A DNA stretch of 64,000 nucleotides, from positions 62,001-126,000 of the forward strand of contig NZ_JAKEVD010000001.1 in assembly GCF_022398325.1 (NCBI RefSeq), written 5' to 3'. The stretch is from Shewanella sp. Isolate13. Its GTDB lineage: Bacteria; Pseudomonadota; Gammaproteobacteria; Enterobacterales; Shewanellaceae. The stretch's first letter is position 1. The number at the start of each line of letters is the position of its first letter. Below the pieces are notes generated by a model, which made no database searches, was not told the origin of the DNA, and saw only the letters and a list, made by a program, of their open reading frames with translations. The position numbers and the translations under genes are program-made. Of the stretch, positions 37,636-46,338 are shown one piece after another.

Positions 37636-37745
37636 TATCGTTTTTTAATTAATCAGTCAGACTTTGGCTTATCTTAACGGCATTACTCCCCATCCTTTTT
37701 TGATACAGGCAACTCCATCAAATTCGCATTCCAAAGTAGTTGGGG

Positions 37746-37751
37746 TATAAT
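37746..37751 (+). promoter_or_regulatory. Candidate -10 box for rsmC
   Basis: A perfect TATAAT preceded by GGGG lies 33 bases before the rsmC start; upstream TTCGCA at 37722-37727 is a weak -35 match with 18-base spacing. Confidence 0.35.
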
Positions 37752-37783
37752 CGCAGCCAATTAAAAGCCGACCTTGAATACAC

Positions 37784-38809
37784 ATGCTAACCAACGCTTC
37801 ACAAGTCCTTCTCAGAAACAGTGATTTAGTCAAAGACCAATCAGTATTGGTGCTCAATTATGAAAGCGATCAGCTACCAAAAGCGTTGTTAGATACCGCC
37901 AGCAAAGTTTGCGGATTAGCATTAGACTACCATCACCATTTGATGATGCAGCCCTATTCCAGTGCAGATTTAACCCTCTACTTTGGTCATCAGCTGCCAA
38001 CTGACGAGTGCTTTGATAGTGTCATCGTCTACTTCCCAAAAGCAAAGGCTCTAGCACCTTATCTGTTTAATCTCGCCGCTAAACACCTAAAGCCACAAGG
38101 GCAGCTCATAGTTGTCGGAGAAAATAAGGGTGGAATAAAATCCCTGCCTAAGCAGCTTCCTAGCTATTTTGATAAGCCGTTTAAAGCCGATAATGCCCGT
38201 CACTGCATCGTATTTACCAGCGAGCTGAATGCACCCGCTCCGACATTAAAACTGGCTGACTGGCTAAGCCGCTATCAACTCGATACCCCTCAGGGACAGG
38301 TGACCATCTGTAATTTAGTGGGCGTGTTTAGCGAGAAGAAGCTCGATGAAGGTACAGAGCTGTTACTGGCGAACCTACCAAAGATGTGTGGCAAAGTGCT
38401 CGACTTTGGCTGCGGGGCTGGTGTAATCACGGCCGCACTACTCAAGGCTCAGCCGGAACTTGAGTTCGATTGTGTCGATATCAATGCCATGGCGCTAGCC
38501 TCTTGCGAATTAACTTTAGAGGCAAACGGCTTTAAGGCCAATGTTTTTGCATCTGATGGCCTAGCACAAACCTCTCAACGCTACGATGGTATTATCTCTA
38601 ACCCACCGTTCCATGATGGCCTTGCGAGCACTACCAACATTGCCACCAATTTCGTTAAAGACAGCGCCGCAAATTTAAAGCCGGGTGGAATATTTCATAT
38701 TGTGGCTAATCGTCACCTGCCTTATTCCGACACCATTGCTGACAACTTTGGTAAGGTGAACGTGGCAGCCGAAAATAACAAATATAAGATCTATTCCAAC
38801 ATAAAATAA
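37784..38809 (+). CDS. rsmC: RsmC, 16S rRNA m2G1207 methyltransferase
   Basis: This 341-residue enzyme methylates guanine 1207 of 16S rRNA. It shows the RsmC duplication: an N-terminal inactive methyltransferase-like domain, then the catalytic domain with the S-adenosylmethionine motif LDFGCGAGV (about residues 206-214) and the base-flipping motif ISNPPFHDG. The length and start match the family. It is a single gene with its own promoter-like -10 element upstream. Confidence 0.96.
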   Translation: MLTNASQVLLRNSDLVKDQSVLVLNYESDQLPKALLDTASKVCGLALDYHHHLMMQPYSSADLTLYFGHQLPTDECFDSVIVYFPKAKALAPYLFNLAAKHLKPQGQLIVVGENKGGIKSLPKQLPSYFDKPFKADNARHCIVFTSELNAPAPTLKLADWLSRYQLDTPQGQVTICNLVGVFSEKKLDEGTELLLANLPKMCGKVLDFGCGAGVITAALLKAQPELEFDCVDINAMALASCELTLEANGFKANVFASDGLAQTSQRYDGIISNPPFHDGLASTTNIATNFVKDSAANLKPGGIFHIVANRHLPYSDTIADNFGKVNVAAENNKYKIYSNIK

Positions 38810-38987
38810 CTCCCGCGAAACTCAACTCTAAGTCCAGGATTATCCCATCAATTCTGTGACTTAGAGCGTCGTCAACTCGCCCTTCAGTCACACTATTTAT
38901 CATAGACACTTTTTAACCAGCCTTTTATATGGTTATACTCCCAGAGCTGTTTATTAAAAATAATAAAAAGAAACGGATGGGATTTTT

Positions 38988-40652
38988 ATGTTGCGCCCAG
39001 AGCTCATTGAGTTTAGTCAAGATAATCAAAAAGCCGAATTAAGAATCGTCCCGAGTCTCAATGGGCCGATAACAGAAGATGCTCTGCTACAGCTTTTAGC
39101 GCTACCAGACTTCTCTTGTCTGTGCCCCTTGAAAGCCGTAATCTCCCAAGCCGTCATTCAAGTCAATCAGCTGCACCCAAAAGATGAAGGGAAAACAGAA
39201 CTATTTTTTGAAATCGGCGAAAGACGTGATGCCGAAATAAGCTTCGATGTCTCCAGCGATAAAATGCAGGCAAGCATGACATTAACTGCGGCCTTCGGAG
39301 GCAAAAATTTAGGGCTTAGAGATGTACTGGAAAATCTTAAGCTACAACGCATTAGTATGGGGCTAAGCAAGGCCAAAATTGACGCATTACTTGCCAAATT
39401 CGCCACCCTTTTACCCGGTGAAAAGTGTCACAGCATCATAGCTAATGGTCGAGCCGCTGTGAACGGCACACCAGCCAAGCTAGAGCGAAAAGTATCCCTC
39501 GCTAGAGAACGCTTGCTACAACCTCAATCAAATAGCGATGGTACCGTCGATATGCGCAATCTAGGGGCTGTTATCATGGTCAAGCCCGGCAATCTTCTCA
39601 TCGAGAAACATCCTGCCACCCTAGGCATTGATGGCTACAATGTCTATGGCGAAAAGTTGATTGCCAAGCCAGGTAAAGATGTTAAGTTCACCGCTGGCAA
39701 CGGTACCGAGTTTAGCCCAGATGATCCTAACAAACTTATCGCTACCGTGGCTGGCCAACCCGTTGAAACGCCATCGGGAATGCAGGTCGATGATGTATTG
39801 CAGATAAAAAATGTCGATGTTGGCTATGGTCATGTCGACTTTAAAGGCAGCGTGTTGATCACTGGCGATGTGGGTGAAGGAATGGTGGTAAAAAGCCTGG
39901 GTGATATCACTGTTATGGGCTTTGTCGATTCAGCGACACTAGAGGCGAAAGGCGATATCACCGTCAGTAAAGGGGTCATTGGTCGCCAGCTAAAAGACTT
40001 AAGTTTGTCGACGAAGTTAACCGCTCAGGGTCAGATCAGCGCTCAGTTCGTGCAATATTCAGAGCTCAACGCAGCAGGCAATATCTTAGTCACCAAGCAA
40101 CTGCTACATAGTCATACACAAACTCAACAGCAATTACTCGTTAGTGATGCCAGCGGCCGCCGTGGCGATCTCGTTGGCGGCAAAGCTGAGGCATGCAGAG
40201 GGATTAAGGCCGTTGCTATCGGCGCCACCGCCGACACTAAAACTGAACTTTTTTGCGCCATGGAGCTTGCAGAATTAAAACAACAGCTCAAGCAGCTGGA
40301 TCAGAGCATTAAATCCATGGTCGTTGCAGGTCTAAATATCGAGGCACAGCTCAGGAAACTCCCGCCTAAAGAGCAGTGGCAAGGTGATGCTATGATGGTA
40401 GAGCAAGTAACCGTCATGCTGGAGGAAAAGCGCCGCACAACCCTAGCCCGCGCCCAAGAGGAAGCTGAGTTTGAAACATTGAAGATGGAGGTAGATGGCT
40501 ACTATAAGCACTACCGGATCGATGCACTCAAGCATGTCTTCTCTAATGTTGAACTCCATATCGGGACGGCGTTTCAACGTACCCAGAGAGAGCATGGGCC
40601 GTGTCACATCCAAAATGAAAATAATGAGATCCACTTCGATTACAGCCAATAA
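38988..40652 (+). CDS. DUF342 (FapA-like) beta-solenoid protein
   Basis: The 554-residue cytoplasmic protein has an N-terminal region of about 160 residues, a glycine-rich beta-helix segment (about 165-400, with repeated GDI and GNI turns such as KSLGDITVMG and AAGNILVTK) and a C-terminal coiled coil near residues 430-490. This is the architecture of the DUF342/FapA family, some of which were linked to flagellar assembly or polar regulation. No flagellar gene is nearby, so the role here is unknown. It is a single-gene unit. Confidence 0.85.
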   Translation: MLRPELIEFSQDNQKAELRIVPSLNGPITEDALLQLLALPDFSCLCPLKAVISQAVIQVNQLHPKDEGKTELFFEIGERRDAEISFDVSSDKMQASMTLTAAFGGKNLGLRDVLENLKLQRISMGLSKAKIDALLAKFATLLPGEKCHSIIANGRAAVNGTPAKLERKVSLARERLLQPQSNSDGTVDMRNLGAVIMVKPGNLLIEKHPATLGIDGYNVYGEKLIAKPGKDVKFTAGNGTEFSPDDPNKLIATVAGQPVETPSGMQVDDVLQIKNVDVGYGHVDFKGSVLITGDVGEGMVVKSLGDITVMGFVDSATLEAKGDITVSKGVIGRQLKDLSLSTKLTAQGQISAQFVQYSELNAAGNILVTKQLLHSHTQTQQQLLVSDASGRRGDLVGGKAEACRGIKAVAIGATADTKTELFCAMELAELKQQLKQLDQSIKSMVVAGLNIEAQLRKLPPKEQWQGDAMMVEQVTVMLEEKRRTTLARAQEEAEFETLKMEVDGYYKHYRIDALKHVFSNVELHIGTAFQRTQREHGPCHIQNENNEIHFDYSQ

Positions 40653-40764
40653 CCATTAATTCTGCTCTAACGGGGATAATTAGACCAGATTCAAGTGCTT
40701 CAGCCGTTCCTTAACGCTGTAAATCACGGCATAATTGAGCCATTTTTATTGTGTGAGTCATCTC

Positions 40765-41883
40765 GTGGAATTATTGAAAATCGACTGCCTAGGCAAGCCC
40801 TTACGCCTAGAAGGCTCTCTTGCTGGCTGGCAACAACTGTTTTGGGGCGATAACCTAGTCTCAGTGATCCAAGCTAGCCCCAACAACGAAGGGCTCAAAA
40901 GCCACACTTTTGAGTTGTCGACTCAAGATCCTGCACTTGTCACCGATGGCGAGCCTGTGCCGTTGCAGACAATCAAAATCACCCTTGAAACCGACCTACA
41001 GTGGCAACCCTTTATCATCGACTACCGTCTACTCCAAGACGATGAAGTAATTACAACGGGTCAACGCACGGCTAAAGATATTGAGCGGCAAACACCGACC
41101 ACTCCCATCCCCGAGAAGCGACAATTCAGTGTCGTGGGTCTGGCATCGCTGGGCTTTAAGTTACTGAAAAGTGCTAAGGTGATTAAGGTGCTGCTCGCTG
41201 GTGCCAGTGTTGCCGCATACTCTTGGTTATTTTCATTCCAGTTTGCGCTGGCACTTATTGCCTGTTTAGTCTTCCATGAATATGGTCATATTCGTGCAAT
41301 GAAATACTTTGGCATGAAAACCAAAGGCATCTATTTAATTCCGTTTATGGGCGGCCTAGCCTTAAGTGATGAGAAGATAAATACCCGCTGGCAAGATGTG
41401 GTGATCTCCATTATGGGCCCGACCTTTGGTTTACTGATGTCAATCGCATCGCTTGTGGCCTACTGGGTAACAGGAAATATTTTCTTTGCCGGTTTAGCCA
41501 CCTTCAACGCGCTACTCAATCTGTTTAACCTACTACCTATTTTACCCCTAGATGGCGGCCATATTCTAAAGAGTATCAGCTTTTCGATGAACAGCATGAT
41601 GGGATTAGTCGCCTGTATCCTTGGTGCTGCAGTGGGTGTGTATATCAGTTATTCGCTAGGGCTTGCTCTTCTGGGGTTCTTACTGCTTATAGGCAGTGCT
41701 GAGATAGTATTTGAGTGGAAAACTCGGCACCAGAGCCACCTATTGCCACTGGATCGCTATGGTCAGATTTTCTCTGCAGTCTGGTACTTCTTAACCGTTG
41801 GCGCCCTCATCGGCATTATCTGGTACTTTGCAGCCAGCGGTGATGAAATGCTAGCGCTACCGCTAGAAATTTTAAAAAGCTAA
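40765..41883 (+). CDS. M50-family (site-2-type) membrane metalloprotease
   Basis: This protein of about 372 residues has an N-terminal soluble beta-rich domain (about 1-110) and a membrane part with HEYGH (about residues 172-176) inside a helix and the second metal motif PILPLDGGH further on, the two signatures of intramembrane site-2 proteases. Family members cut membrane-bound regulators or signal remnants within the bilayer. The open frame extends upstream to TTG 40735 with GTG 40753 and GTG 40765 as other starts; 40765 (MELLKID) is chosen because it has a GTGAG seven bases ahead. A terminator follows. Confidence 0.87.
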   Translation: MELLKIDCLGKPLRLEGSLAGWQQLFWGDNLVSVIQASPNNEGLKSHTFELSTQDPALVTDGEPVPLQTIKITLETDLQWQPFIIDYRLLQDDEVITTGQRTAKDIERQTPTTPIPEKRQFSVVGLASLGFKLLKSAKVIKVLLAGASVAAYSWLFSFQFALALIACLVFHEYGHIRAMKYFGMKTKGIYLIPFMGGLALSDEKINTRWQDVVISIMGPTFGLLMSIASLVAYWVTGNIFFAGLATFNALLNLFNLLPILPLDGGHILKSISFSMNSMMGLVACILGAAVGVYISYSLGLALLGFLLLIGSAEIVFEWKTRHQSHLLPLDRYGQIFSAVWYFLTVGALIGIIWYFAASGDEMLALPLEILKS

Positions 41884-41902
41884 CCAGCAAGCTTCGGCCG
41901 CA

Positions 41903-41929
41903 GAAAACCGGCTTTATGCCGGTTTTTTT
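41903..41929 (+). terminator. Rho-independent terminator after the M50 protease
   Basis: AAAACCGGC, TTTAT loop, GCCGGTTTTTTT forms a nine-base stem with a T run. Confidence 0.9.
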
Positions 41930-42036
41930 ATGCTTATCACTTTAAAGCTAGTTTAAGAGAGCGCTTTAGTTTGCGAAATTTTGCTCGCAATCATTAGGCT
42001 TAGGCAAGATATTAAATAAGAGCCAAACTTCAGGCA

Positions 42037-42063
42037 TAAAAAAACCTGCTCGATGGCAGGTTG
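42037..42063 (-). terminator. Terminator of the tRNA-Leu gene
   Basis: In the minus direction AACCTGC, a short loop, and GCAGGTT are followed by seven T, 14 bases after the 3' CCA of the tRNA. Confidence 0.85.
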
Positions 42064-42075
42064 CTTTCTTGATAA

Positions 42076-42160
42076 TGGTACCTGAGGACGGACTTGAACC
42101 GTCACTTCTTTCGAAATCGGATTTTGAATCCGACGTGTCTACCAATTCCACCACTCAGGC
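42076..42160 (-). tRNA. tRNA-Leu(CAA)
   Basis: The 85-base minus-strand sequence folds as a class II tRNA: acceptor GCCTGAG with CTCAGGT plus A-CCA, D-arm with TGGTAGAC, anticodon stem GGATT/AATCC around CAA, a long variable arm typical of leucine, and a T-arm with GGTTCAAGTCC. CCA is encoded. The first pair is G-U. It reads UUG codons. It stands alone with its own promoter and terminator. Confidence 0.97.
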
Positions 42161-42210
42161 ATTATCAATATTTCTCACTAAAATCTGCTCGACCTCAGTA
42201 AGTGAACGGA

Positions 42211-42238
42211 ATTATACCTACCAGCAGATGAATGGCAA
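42211..42238 (-). promoter_or_regulatory. Strong sigma70 promoter for tRNA-Leu
   Basis: On the minus strand TTGCCA (-35, 42233-42238), a 16-base spacer and a perfect TATAAT (-10, 42211-42216) lie 51 bases before the mature tRNA. Confidence 0.8.
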
Positions 42239-42411
42239 GTACTTTGAGCCAAGGTTTTTATCAAGTGGCCATTTTTCACGCTCAAGTAGGTTTATCCGTT
42301 TACTATCCGCGCAAAAGCCATCTATCGAACACCACACAAAATTAGCAAAACATGATCTACAGCATACTTGTTAACAAAAACAGCTCATTTCTTTAATAAC
42401 AGAACCGACTT

Positions 42412-42425
42412 TTGACTGAGATCAA
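42412..42425 (+). promoter_or_regulatory. FNR/EtrA-like box and class II promoter for the DUF3149 gene
   Basis: TTGAC-TGAG-ATCAA differs from the FNR consensus (TTGAT-N4-ATCAA) by one base. A -10-like TATTGT at 42448-42453 places the transcription start near 42460, about 41.5 bases from the box centre, the class II activator geometry. This predicts induction under oxygen limitation. A CRP reading of the same site is also possible. Confidence 0.6.
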
Positions 42426-42489
42426 AAAGCATACTGAGAGTGCGGCGTATTGTTAACGGGAACTAAGAAAAAGAAAGAGGATTTCGCAA

Positions 42490-42624
42490 ATGGCATTCTG
42501 GTTAGATTTGATGTTTGGCAACCCAATAGGATTGCTCTCGATGATAGTTATCTTTAGTACAATTGGCATCATCTCTTATCTGATGTGGATGTTCTATACC
42601 AAGTCTGCGGATCCCGAAAATTAG
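42490..42624 (+). CDS. DUF3149 small membrane protein, 44 residues
   Basis: The short gene encodes a single-helix inner-membrane protein: MAFWLDLMFGNPIGLLSMIV, a hydrophobic helix (about residues 14-36), then YTKSADPEN. This matches the DUF3149 family of short gammaproteobacterial membrane proteins of unknown function. AGAGGA stands about ten bases before the ATG. It sits alone between the tRNA promoter and a terminator, behind an FNR-like box, which suggests a link to anaerobic respiration. Confidence 0.85.
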   Translation: MAFWLDLMFGNPIGLLSMIVIFSTIGIISYLMWMFYTKSADPEN

Positions 42625-42647
42625 TTTTCGTCAATCTTTCTAATGCA

Positions 42648-42672
42648 GGGGGCTATTCGCCCCCCTTTTTTT
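42648..42672 (+). terminator. Terminator after the DUF3149 gene
   Basis: GGGGGC, TATTC loop, GCCCCC followed by seven T. Confidence 0.9.
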
Positions 42673-42718
42673 GCTCAAAAACAGCCATAACCTAGGCTCG
42701 AAAACTCGAACAGAGTCT

Positions 42719-43336
42719 CTAGGCTGCATGTTTCCTCGGCGCAACAAGGTTATTGACGAAGTGCGGACGCGCCTTAATCAAGTTCTTCATATCTTCAGGG
42801 CTAGGCTCGCCAACAGGGAAACGTAATACCTGACGGTTTAAGTGGACCCGAGCACGCATGGAGATCTTAAAATCTGCCGTAGAACCTTGAATCGCATAAT
42901 GCTTCTGATTGCCTAAGTGTTCCAAAATTCCTGCTTGTAGTAGGCTCTTCACTGCCGTCTCTTGCTCAGGTAGTGTCAAAATAGTTTGTCCCTGCAGGAA
43001 GAACTCTCTTAGCAAGGCTCGCTCCATAGGATCGAGTAACTTAACCTTCTCCTCGATCACCTCGACAGAACGCTTATCACTGAAGTAACTGATCGCCTCA
43101 TCAAGGAAATAGTTTAGCAACAGCGTCAATAAATAAGCGGAGCCAATGATCAAGCCTAAACCAATAAAGTGAGCATGATTTTGTGACAACTCGGCCAGAC
43201 TTAACGAAGCTAGCAGTGGTTGTGGAACGAAGAGTAGTGCCGCCGATGCAAGCGTCAGCCAAAGCATGGTTGTAAAAACCACCTTTTTAGGAGAAATCAT
43301 TTTAAAGGAAGCCGTGTTAAAACCCACTTTTTGCAT
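42719..43336 (-). CDS. SieB-family (superinfection exclusion B-like) membrane protein
   Basis: With the start at ATG 43336 the product has about 205 residues: two membrane helices near the N-terminus (TMLWLTLASAALLFV and IGLGLIIGSAYLLTLLLNY), then a cytoplasmic domain with DPMERALLREFFLQG and LLQAGILEHLG, the pattern of the SieB family. The family is named for a phage exclusion protein, but chromosomal members like this one are not tied to phage. Its role is unknown. The open frame runs upstream to TTG 43450; that extension is not signal-like and has no ribosome site. Confidence 0.7.
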   Translation of the reverse strand: MQKVGFNTASFKMISPKKVVFTTMLWLTLASAALLFVPQPLLASLSLAELSQNHAHFIGLGLIIGSAYLLTLLLNYFLDEAISYFSDKRSVEVIEEKVKLLDPMERALLREFFLQGQTILTLPEQETAVKSLLQAGILEHLGNQKHYAIQGSTADFKISMRARVHLNRQVLRFPVGEPSPEDMKNLIKARPHFVNNLVAPRKHAA

Positions 43337-43454
43337 AATCATATCCAGTGTCAGAATTCTGTTTCTGGTATATTCAAAAGCAATAATAGTGCCAGCTTTT
43401 ATAGTGATATAGGTTAATTTTGCGAGTTTAAGGCGATAGAAAATCAACAAATAA

Positions 43455-43478
43455 CAAAAAGGCGTCCTATGGACGCCT
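43455..43478 (-). terminator. Terminator of tcdA
   Basis: On the minus strand AGGCGTCC, ATA loop, GGACGCCT is followed by TTTTTG, 48 bases after the tcdA stop. Confidence 0.85.
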
Positions 43479-43526
43479 CTACTTGTACCGAGCTGTTATT
43501 ATGATTGCCAACTTAAGTTTAAGCTT

Positions 43527-44360
43527 TTACTTAGCGTTTGCCTTAGCCGCAAGCTTGGTCAACACCCTACTCGTCGCTACAAAACCGAAGGTGCCAGTCA
43601 CCACTGTGACGGCTCCAAAACCTGAGGCACAATCCATTCTCATACTGCCTTCGGCCGTCGCCTTAGTACTGCATACCGTACCATCAGCTTGGGGGTAAAC
43701 CAGCTGCTCAGTAGAGAACACCGCCTCGATTGAAAAACGGCGGGCTACATTCTTAGAAAAGTTATATTCGCGTCTTAGTTGATTACGCACTTTAGCTAAC
43801 AATGGATCTTGGTATGTCTTAGCTAAGTCAGTAACCTGCACTTGAGTCGGATCCATCTGGCCGCCGGCGCCACCCACGGTAATAATGGGTAACTTTTGAC
43901 GCTTACACCAGGCAATTAAGGCTGTCTTAGCCTTAACGGCATCGATACAGTCCACAACGTAATCTATGCTACCGCCCTGCTTTTTACCCTGAAAATACTC
44001 AGATAAGTTTTCAGGGGTGATGAAGTCTTCTACCTCATTCACGATACATTCAGGATTGATCAGCTTAAGGCGCTGCGCCATCACCTCGACCTTAGACTCA
44101 CCAATGGTGTCTTTTAACGCATGAGCCTGCCTGTTGGTATTGGTCACACAAATATCGTCCAGATCGATAAGAGTGATCTGTCCGACACCACTTCTTGCCA
44201 AAGACTCAGCAACCCAAGTGCCGACACCACCGATCCCCACTACGACAACATGGGCCTGTGCAAAAAAGCTTAAAGCCTGTTGACCATATAAACGGCCGAT
44301 ACCTGCGAAGCGATTCAAGTAAGCGTCTGACAAGGTGTGATTATTCAAAATGATACTCAA
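43527..44360 (-). CDS. tcdA: TcdA, tRNA threonylcarbamoyladenosine dehydratase
   Basis: This 277-residue E1-like enzyme converts t6A37 of tRNAs to its cyclic form using ATP. The nucleotide-binding GIGGVGTWVAESLARSG (about residues 42-58) and DLDDICVTNTNRQ after it are the family hallmarks, and DCIDAVKAK carries further conserved residues. The start is a TTG at 44360, which matches the family length; the ribosome site is poor. It lies alone, convergent with nothing, upstream of the SieB-like gene. Confidence 0.93.
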   Translation of the reverse strand: MSIILNNHTLSDAYLNRFAGIGRLYGQQALSFFAQAHVVVVGIGGVGTWVAESLARSGVGQITLIDLDDICVTNTNRQAHALKDTIGESKVEVMAQRLKLINPECIVNEVEDFITPENLSEYFQGKKQGGSIDYVVDCIDAVKAKTALIAWCKRQKLPIITVGGAGGQMDPTQVQVTDLAKTYQDPLLAKVRNQLRREYNFSKNVARRFSIEAVFSTEQLVYPQADGTVCSTKATAEGSMRMDCASGFGAVTVVTGTFGFVATSRVLTKLAAKANAK

Positions 44361-44732
44361 TGTAGAAAAAGTCTAGAAAATAGAAAACATAAATAGCTTG
44401 CTAATTTTATCTTAAATACAGGAAAAACTCTAAAAAAATAACCACAGCCAAAGATACACCTGTTACCAACTTAAGCAAAAGTAGAGCAAATAGACACCTG
44501 ACATGTATCCGCTGTTAACCACAGCTTAAACCCTTGTTTAAAAAGGGTAAAGTGACATGATAGCTATCACAGAAAATACATTGAATTTGATTTAGATCAC
44601 AAACAGAAAATCCTATTCCGTGCCAGAATCTCGCCCGACAAATACAGCTTCACTCTTGTTGGCCCGCGAATAGGGCTAACGAATATTGATAGCCTGCAAA
44701 CTAAAATAGCAATTCGCTACAGGAAGATGAAA
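44361..44732. other. Porin 1 upstream region
   Basis: This 372-base AT-rich region has no gene. It carries two CRP-like sites (next entry) and, near the start codon, a possible hairpin between GCGAAT (about 44665) and ATTCGC (about 44711). AGGAAG six bases before ATG 44733 is the ribosome site. Confidence 0.45.
44556..44601 (+). promoter_or_regulatory. Two CRP-like sites upstream of porin 1
   Basis: CATGA-TAGCTA-TCACA at 44556-44571 and TTTGA-TTTAGA-TCACA at 44586-44601 each have a perfect right half and an imperfect left half of the CRP consensus. The first contains a perfect 12-base palindrome TGATAGCTATCA. The centres lie 30 bases apart, close to three turns of the helix, so they could cooperate. 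They lie 130-180 bases before the porin start. Confidence 0.45.
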
Positions 44733-45779
44733 ATGAAAAAAACTGTTCTGTCCGCCACGATTATTTCTGCACTAGCCGCCACCTCTTTTACAGCACTTGC
44801 TGATGGCCCAAATTTCTATGGTCGTGCTGATCTAGCCGTTACCAACTCTGACATGGGGATTGCTACTCAAAACCAAAAGTCAGGTACTATCATTGAGAAC
44901 AACTTCTCATGGTTGGGTGTAAAAGGTACTGAAGCGATCAACAGCGATCTTGAAGTGGTTTACCAGATGGAGTTTGGTGTTAGCAACTTCGATAACTCTG
45001 GCAACACTTTCGCAGCACGTAACACCTTCCTAGGCCTTAAGTCTGCTACAGCAGGTACTATCCTAGTCGGTCGTAACGACACTGTATTTAAAGCGTCTGA
45101 AGGTGGTTTCGACCTTTTCGGTAACACTAACTCAGATATCGATCTATTAGCTGCAGGTCAAGCTCGTAGCGCCGATGGTTTCACTTACTACTCGCCAAAA
45201 ATTGCCGATCTAGTGACATTAAATGCTACCTATTTAATGGATGACAACTACGATCAAGATACCACAGCAGACAACATGTACGCACTAAGCGCGACTGTTG
45301 GTGACAAGGGCTTAAAATCACAGAACTACTATGTTTCTGCTGCATATAACGATGGCATCGAAAATGTGAAAGCCTACCGCGGCGTGGCTCAAGTTAAGCT
45401 TGGCCAAGTTATCCTAGGTGGTTTCTACCAAAACAGTGAGCACGTAGACAGCAAGTACGCCAACCTTGAAGGTGACACTTACTTCGTAAACGCTGCATAC
45501 GTTATGGGTAACCTAAAGCTTAAAGCTATGTACGGTAGCGACGACTCAGGTCTTGGCAAGTATGTTAGCCGCTATGTAGGTAGCGTAGACGGCGCCGCTC
45601 TAGAAACTGTTAGCGATGTGGATCTACAGCAGTTCAGCGTGGGTGCTGACTACCGTCTAAGCAAGAACACTCTAGTATACGGTCACTACACTAAGTACGA
45701 TGGCGACATAAAACTAGCTGGTGCGACACAAGATTTAGGTGATGACATCTTCACTCTTGGTATGCGTTTCGACTTCTAA
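44733..45779 (+). CDS. Gram-negative general porin 1
   Basis: The 348-residue outer-membrane protein has a signal peptide ending in FTALA before DGPNFYGRADLAV, the mature start. Sixteen strands are expected; the family terminal motif is intact with a C-terminal aromatic residue (TLGMRFDF). It lets small hydrophilic solutes across the outer membrane. ATG 44733 is chosen over ATG 44727 because AGGAAG sits directly before the earlier one. Codon use is highly biased, like other abundant proteins. It is a tandem paralog of the next gene, with which it shares long identical stretches (about 60 percent by eye). Confidence 0.93.
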   Translation: MKKTVLSATIISALAATSFTALADGPNFYGRADLAVTNSDMGIATQNQKSGTIIENNFSWLGVKGTEAINSDLEVVYQMEFGVSNFDNSGNTFAARNTFLGLKSATAGTILVGRNDTVFKASEGGFDLFGNTNSDIDLLAAGQARSADGFTYYSPKIADLVTLNATYLMDDNYDQDTTADNMYALSATVGDKGLKSQNYYVSAAYNDGIENVKAYRGVAQVKLGQVILGGFYQNSEHVDSKYANLEGDTYFVNAAYVMGNLKLKAMYGSDDSGLGKYVSRYVGSVDGAALETVSDVDLQQFSVGADYRLSKNTLVYGHYTKYDGDIKLAGATQDLGDDIFTLGMRFDF

Positions 45780-46338
45780 TTTAAGCTGCTTTGCTGACGT
45801 AGTCGGCTTAGACAAATAAGAGAAGATCTTAAACGTAAAAAGGCAGCGTAAGCTGCCTTTTCTATTTATAGGACTTTTTCATTCAATGGGAAGTTAATAG
45901 CTTTAACCACAACAGTTTTAACAACAAAAACATAACATTTGAGCATTTCTAGGGCTTTTTCACTCCAACCCCACCACTGGTTAATTTTTCAGCAGAAAAT
46001 AATACGGTAAAACAACCGCTTTCCGACTTCAATTTACACTAAAAAAGCTACAAATAATTTAAAGTCAGCCGTGATGGATACTCCTTTAGAGATACATTTA
46101 AGTGTTTATTTCCATAGAAGTTACCAAATAAACAACCAAACCTCCTCAAACGTCACAAAAAAGTAGCAATTACGTGCTTGACCCTTGAAAACATGATCTA
46201 CTCCACAATTTCAAATCCATAAAACTGTAATATTTAGCCCCACAATTGTTATGGGCTAGGACGCGCGTAACAAAAACAAAAGTTTATGCAATAAACCATA
46301 AGAAACGAATAGGAACTTAGGTTCTGGGAGCAAATGAA
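45780..46338. other. Spacer between the two porin genes
   Basis: This 559-base AT-rich spacer begins with a terminator (next entry) and holds no gene. No second CRP-like pair was found, unlike the region before porin 1. A short inverted repeat TAGCCC/GGGCTA lies near 46234-46259, and TTGACC at 46177 is a weak -35 candidate. The ribosome site GGGAG precedes ATG 46339. Confidence 0.4.
45837..45866 (+). terminator. Terminator of porin 1
   Basis: AAAGGCAGC, GTAA loop, GCTGCCTTT followed by TCTATTT; flanked by an A run upstream. Confidence 0.85.

Noticed and set aside
42069-42374. 101-codon open frame over the tRNA-Leu gene
   Set aside because: It reads antisense through the tRNA and its promoter and has no ribosome site or family likeness.
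42719-43336. SieB-family gene as evidence of a prophage
   Set aside because: No integrase, capsid or other phage gene is near; neighbours are core genes.
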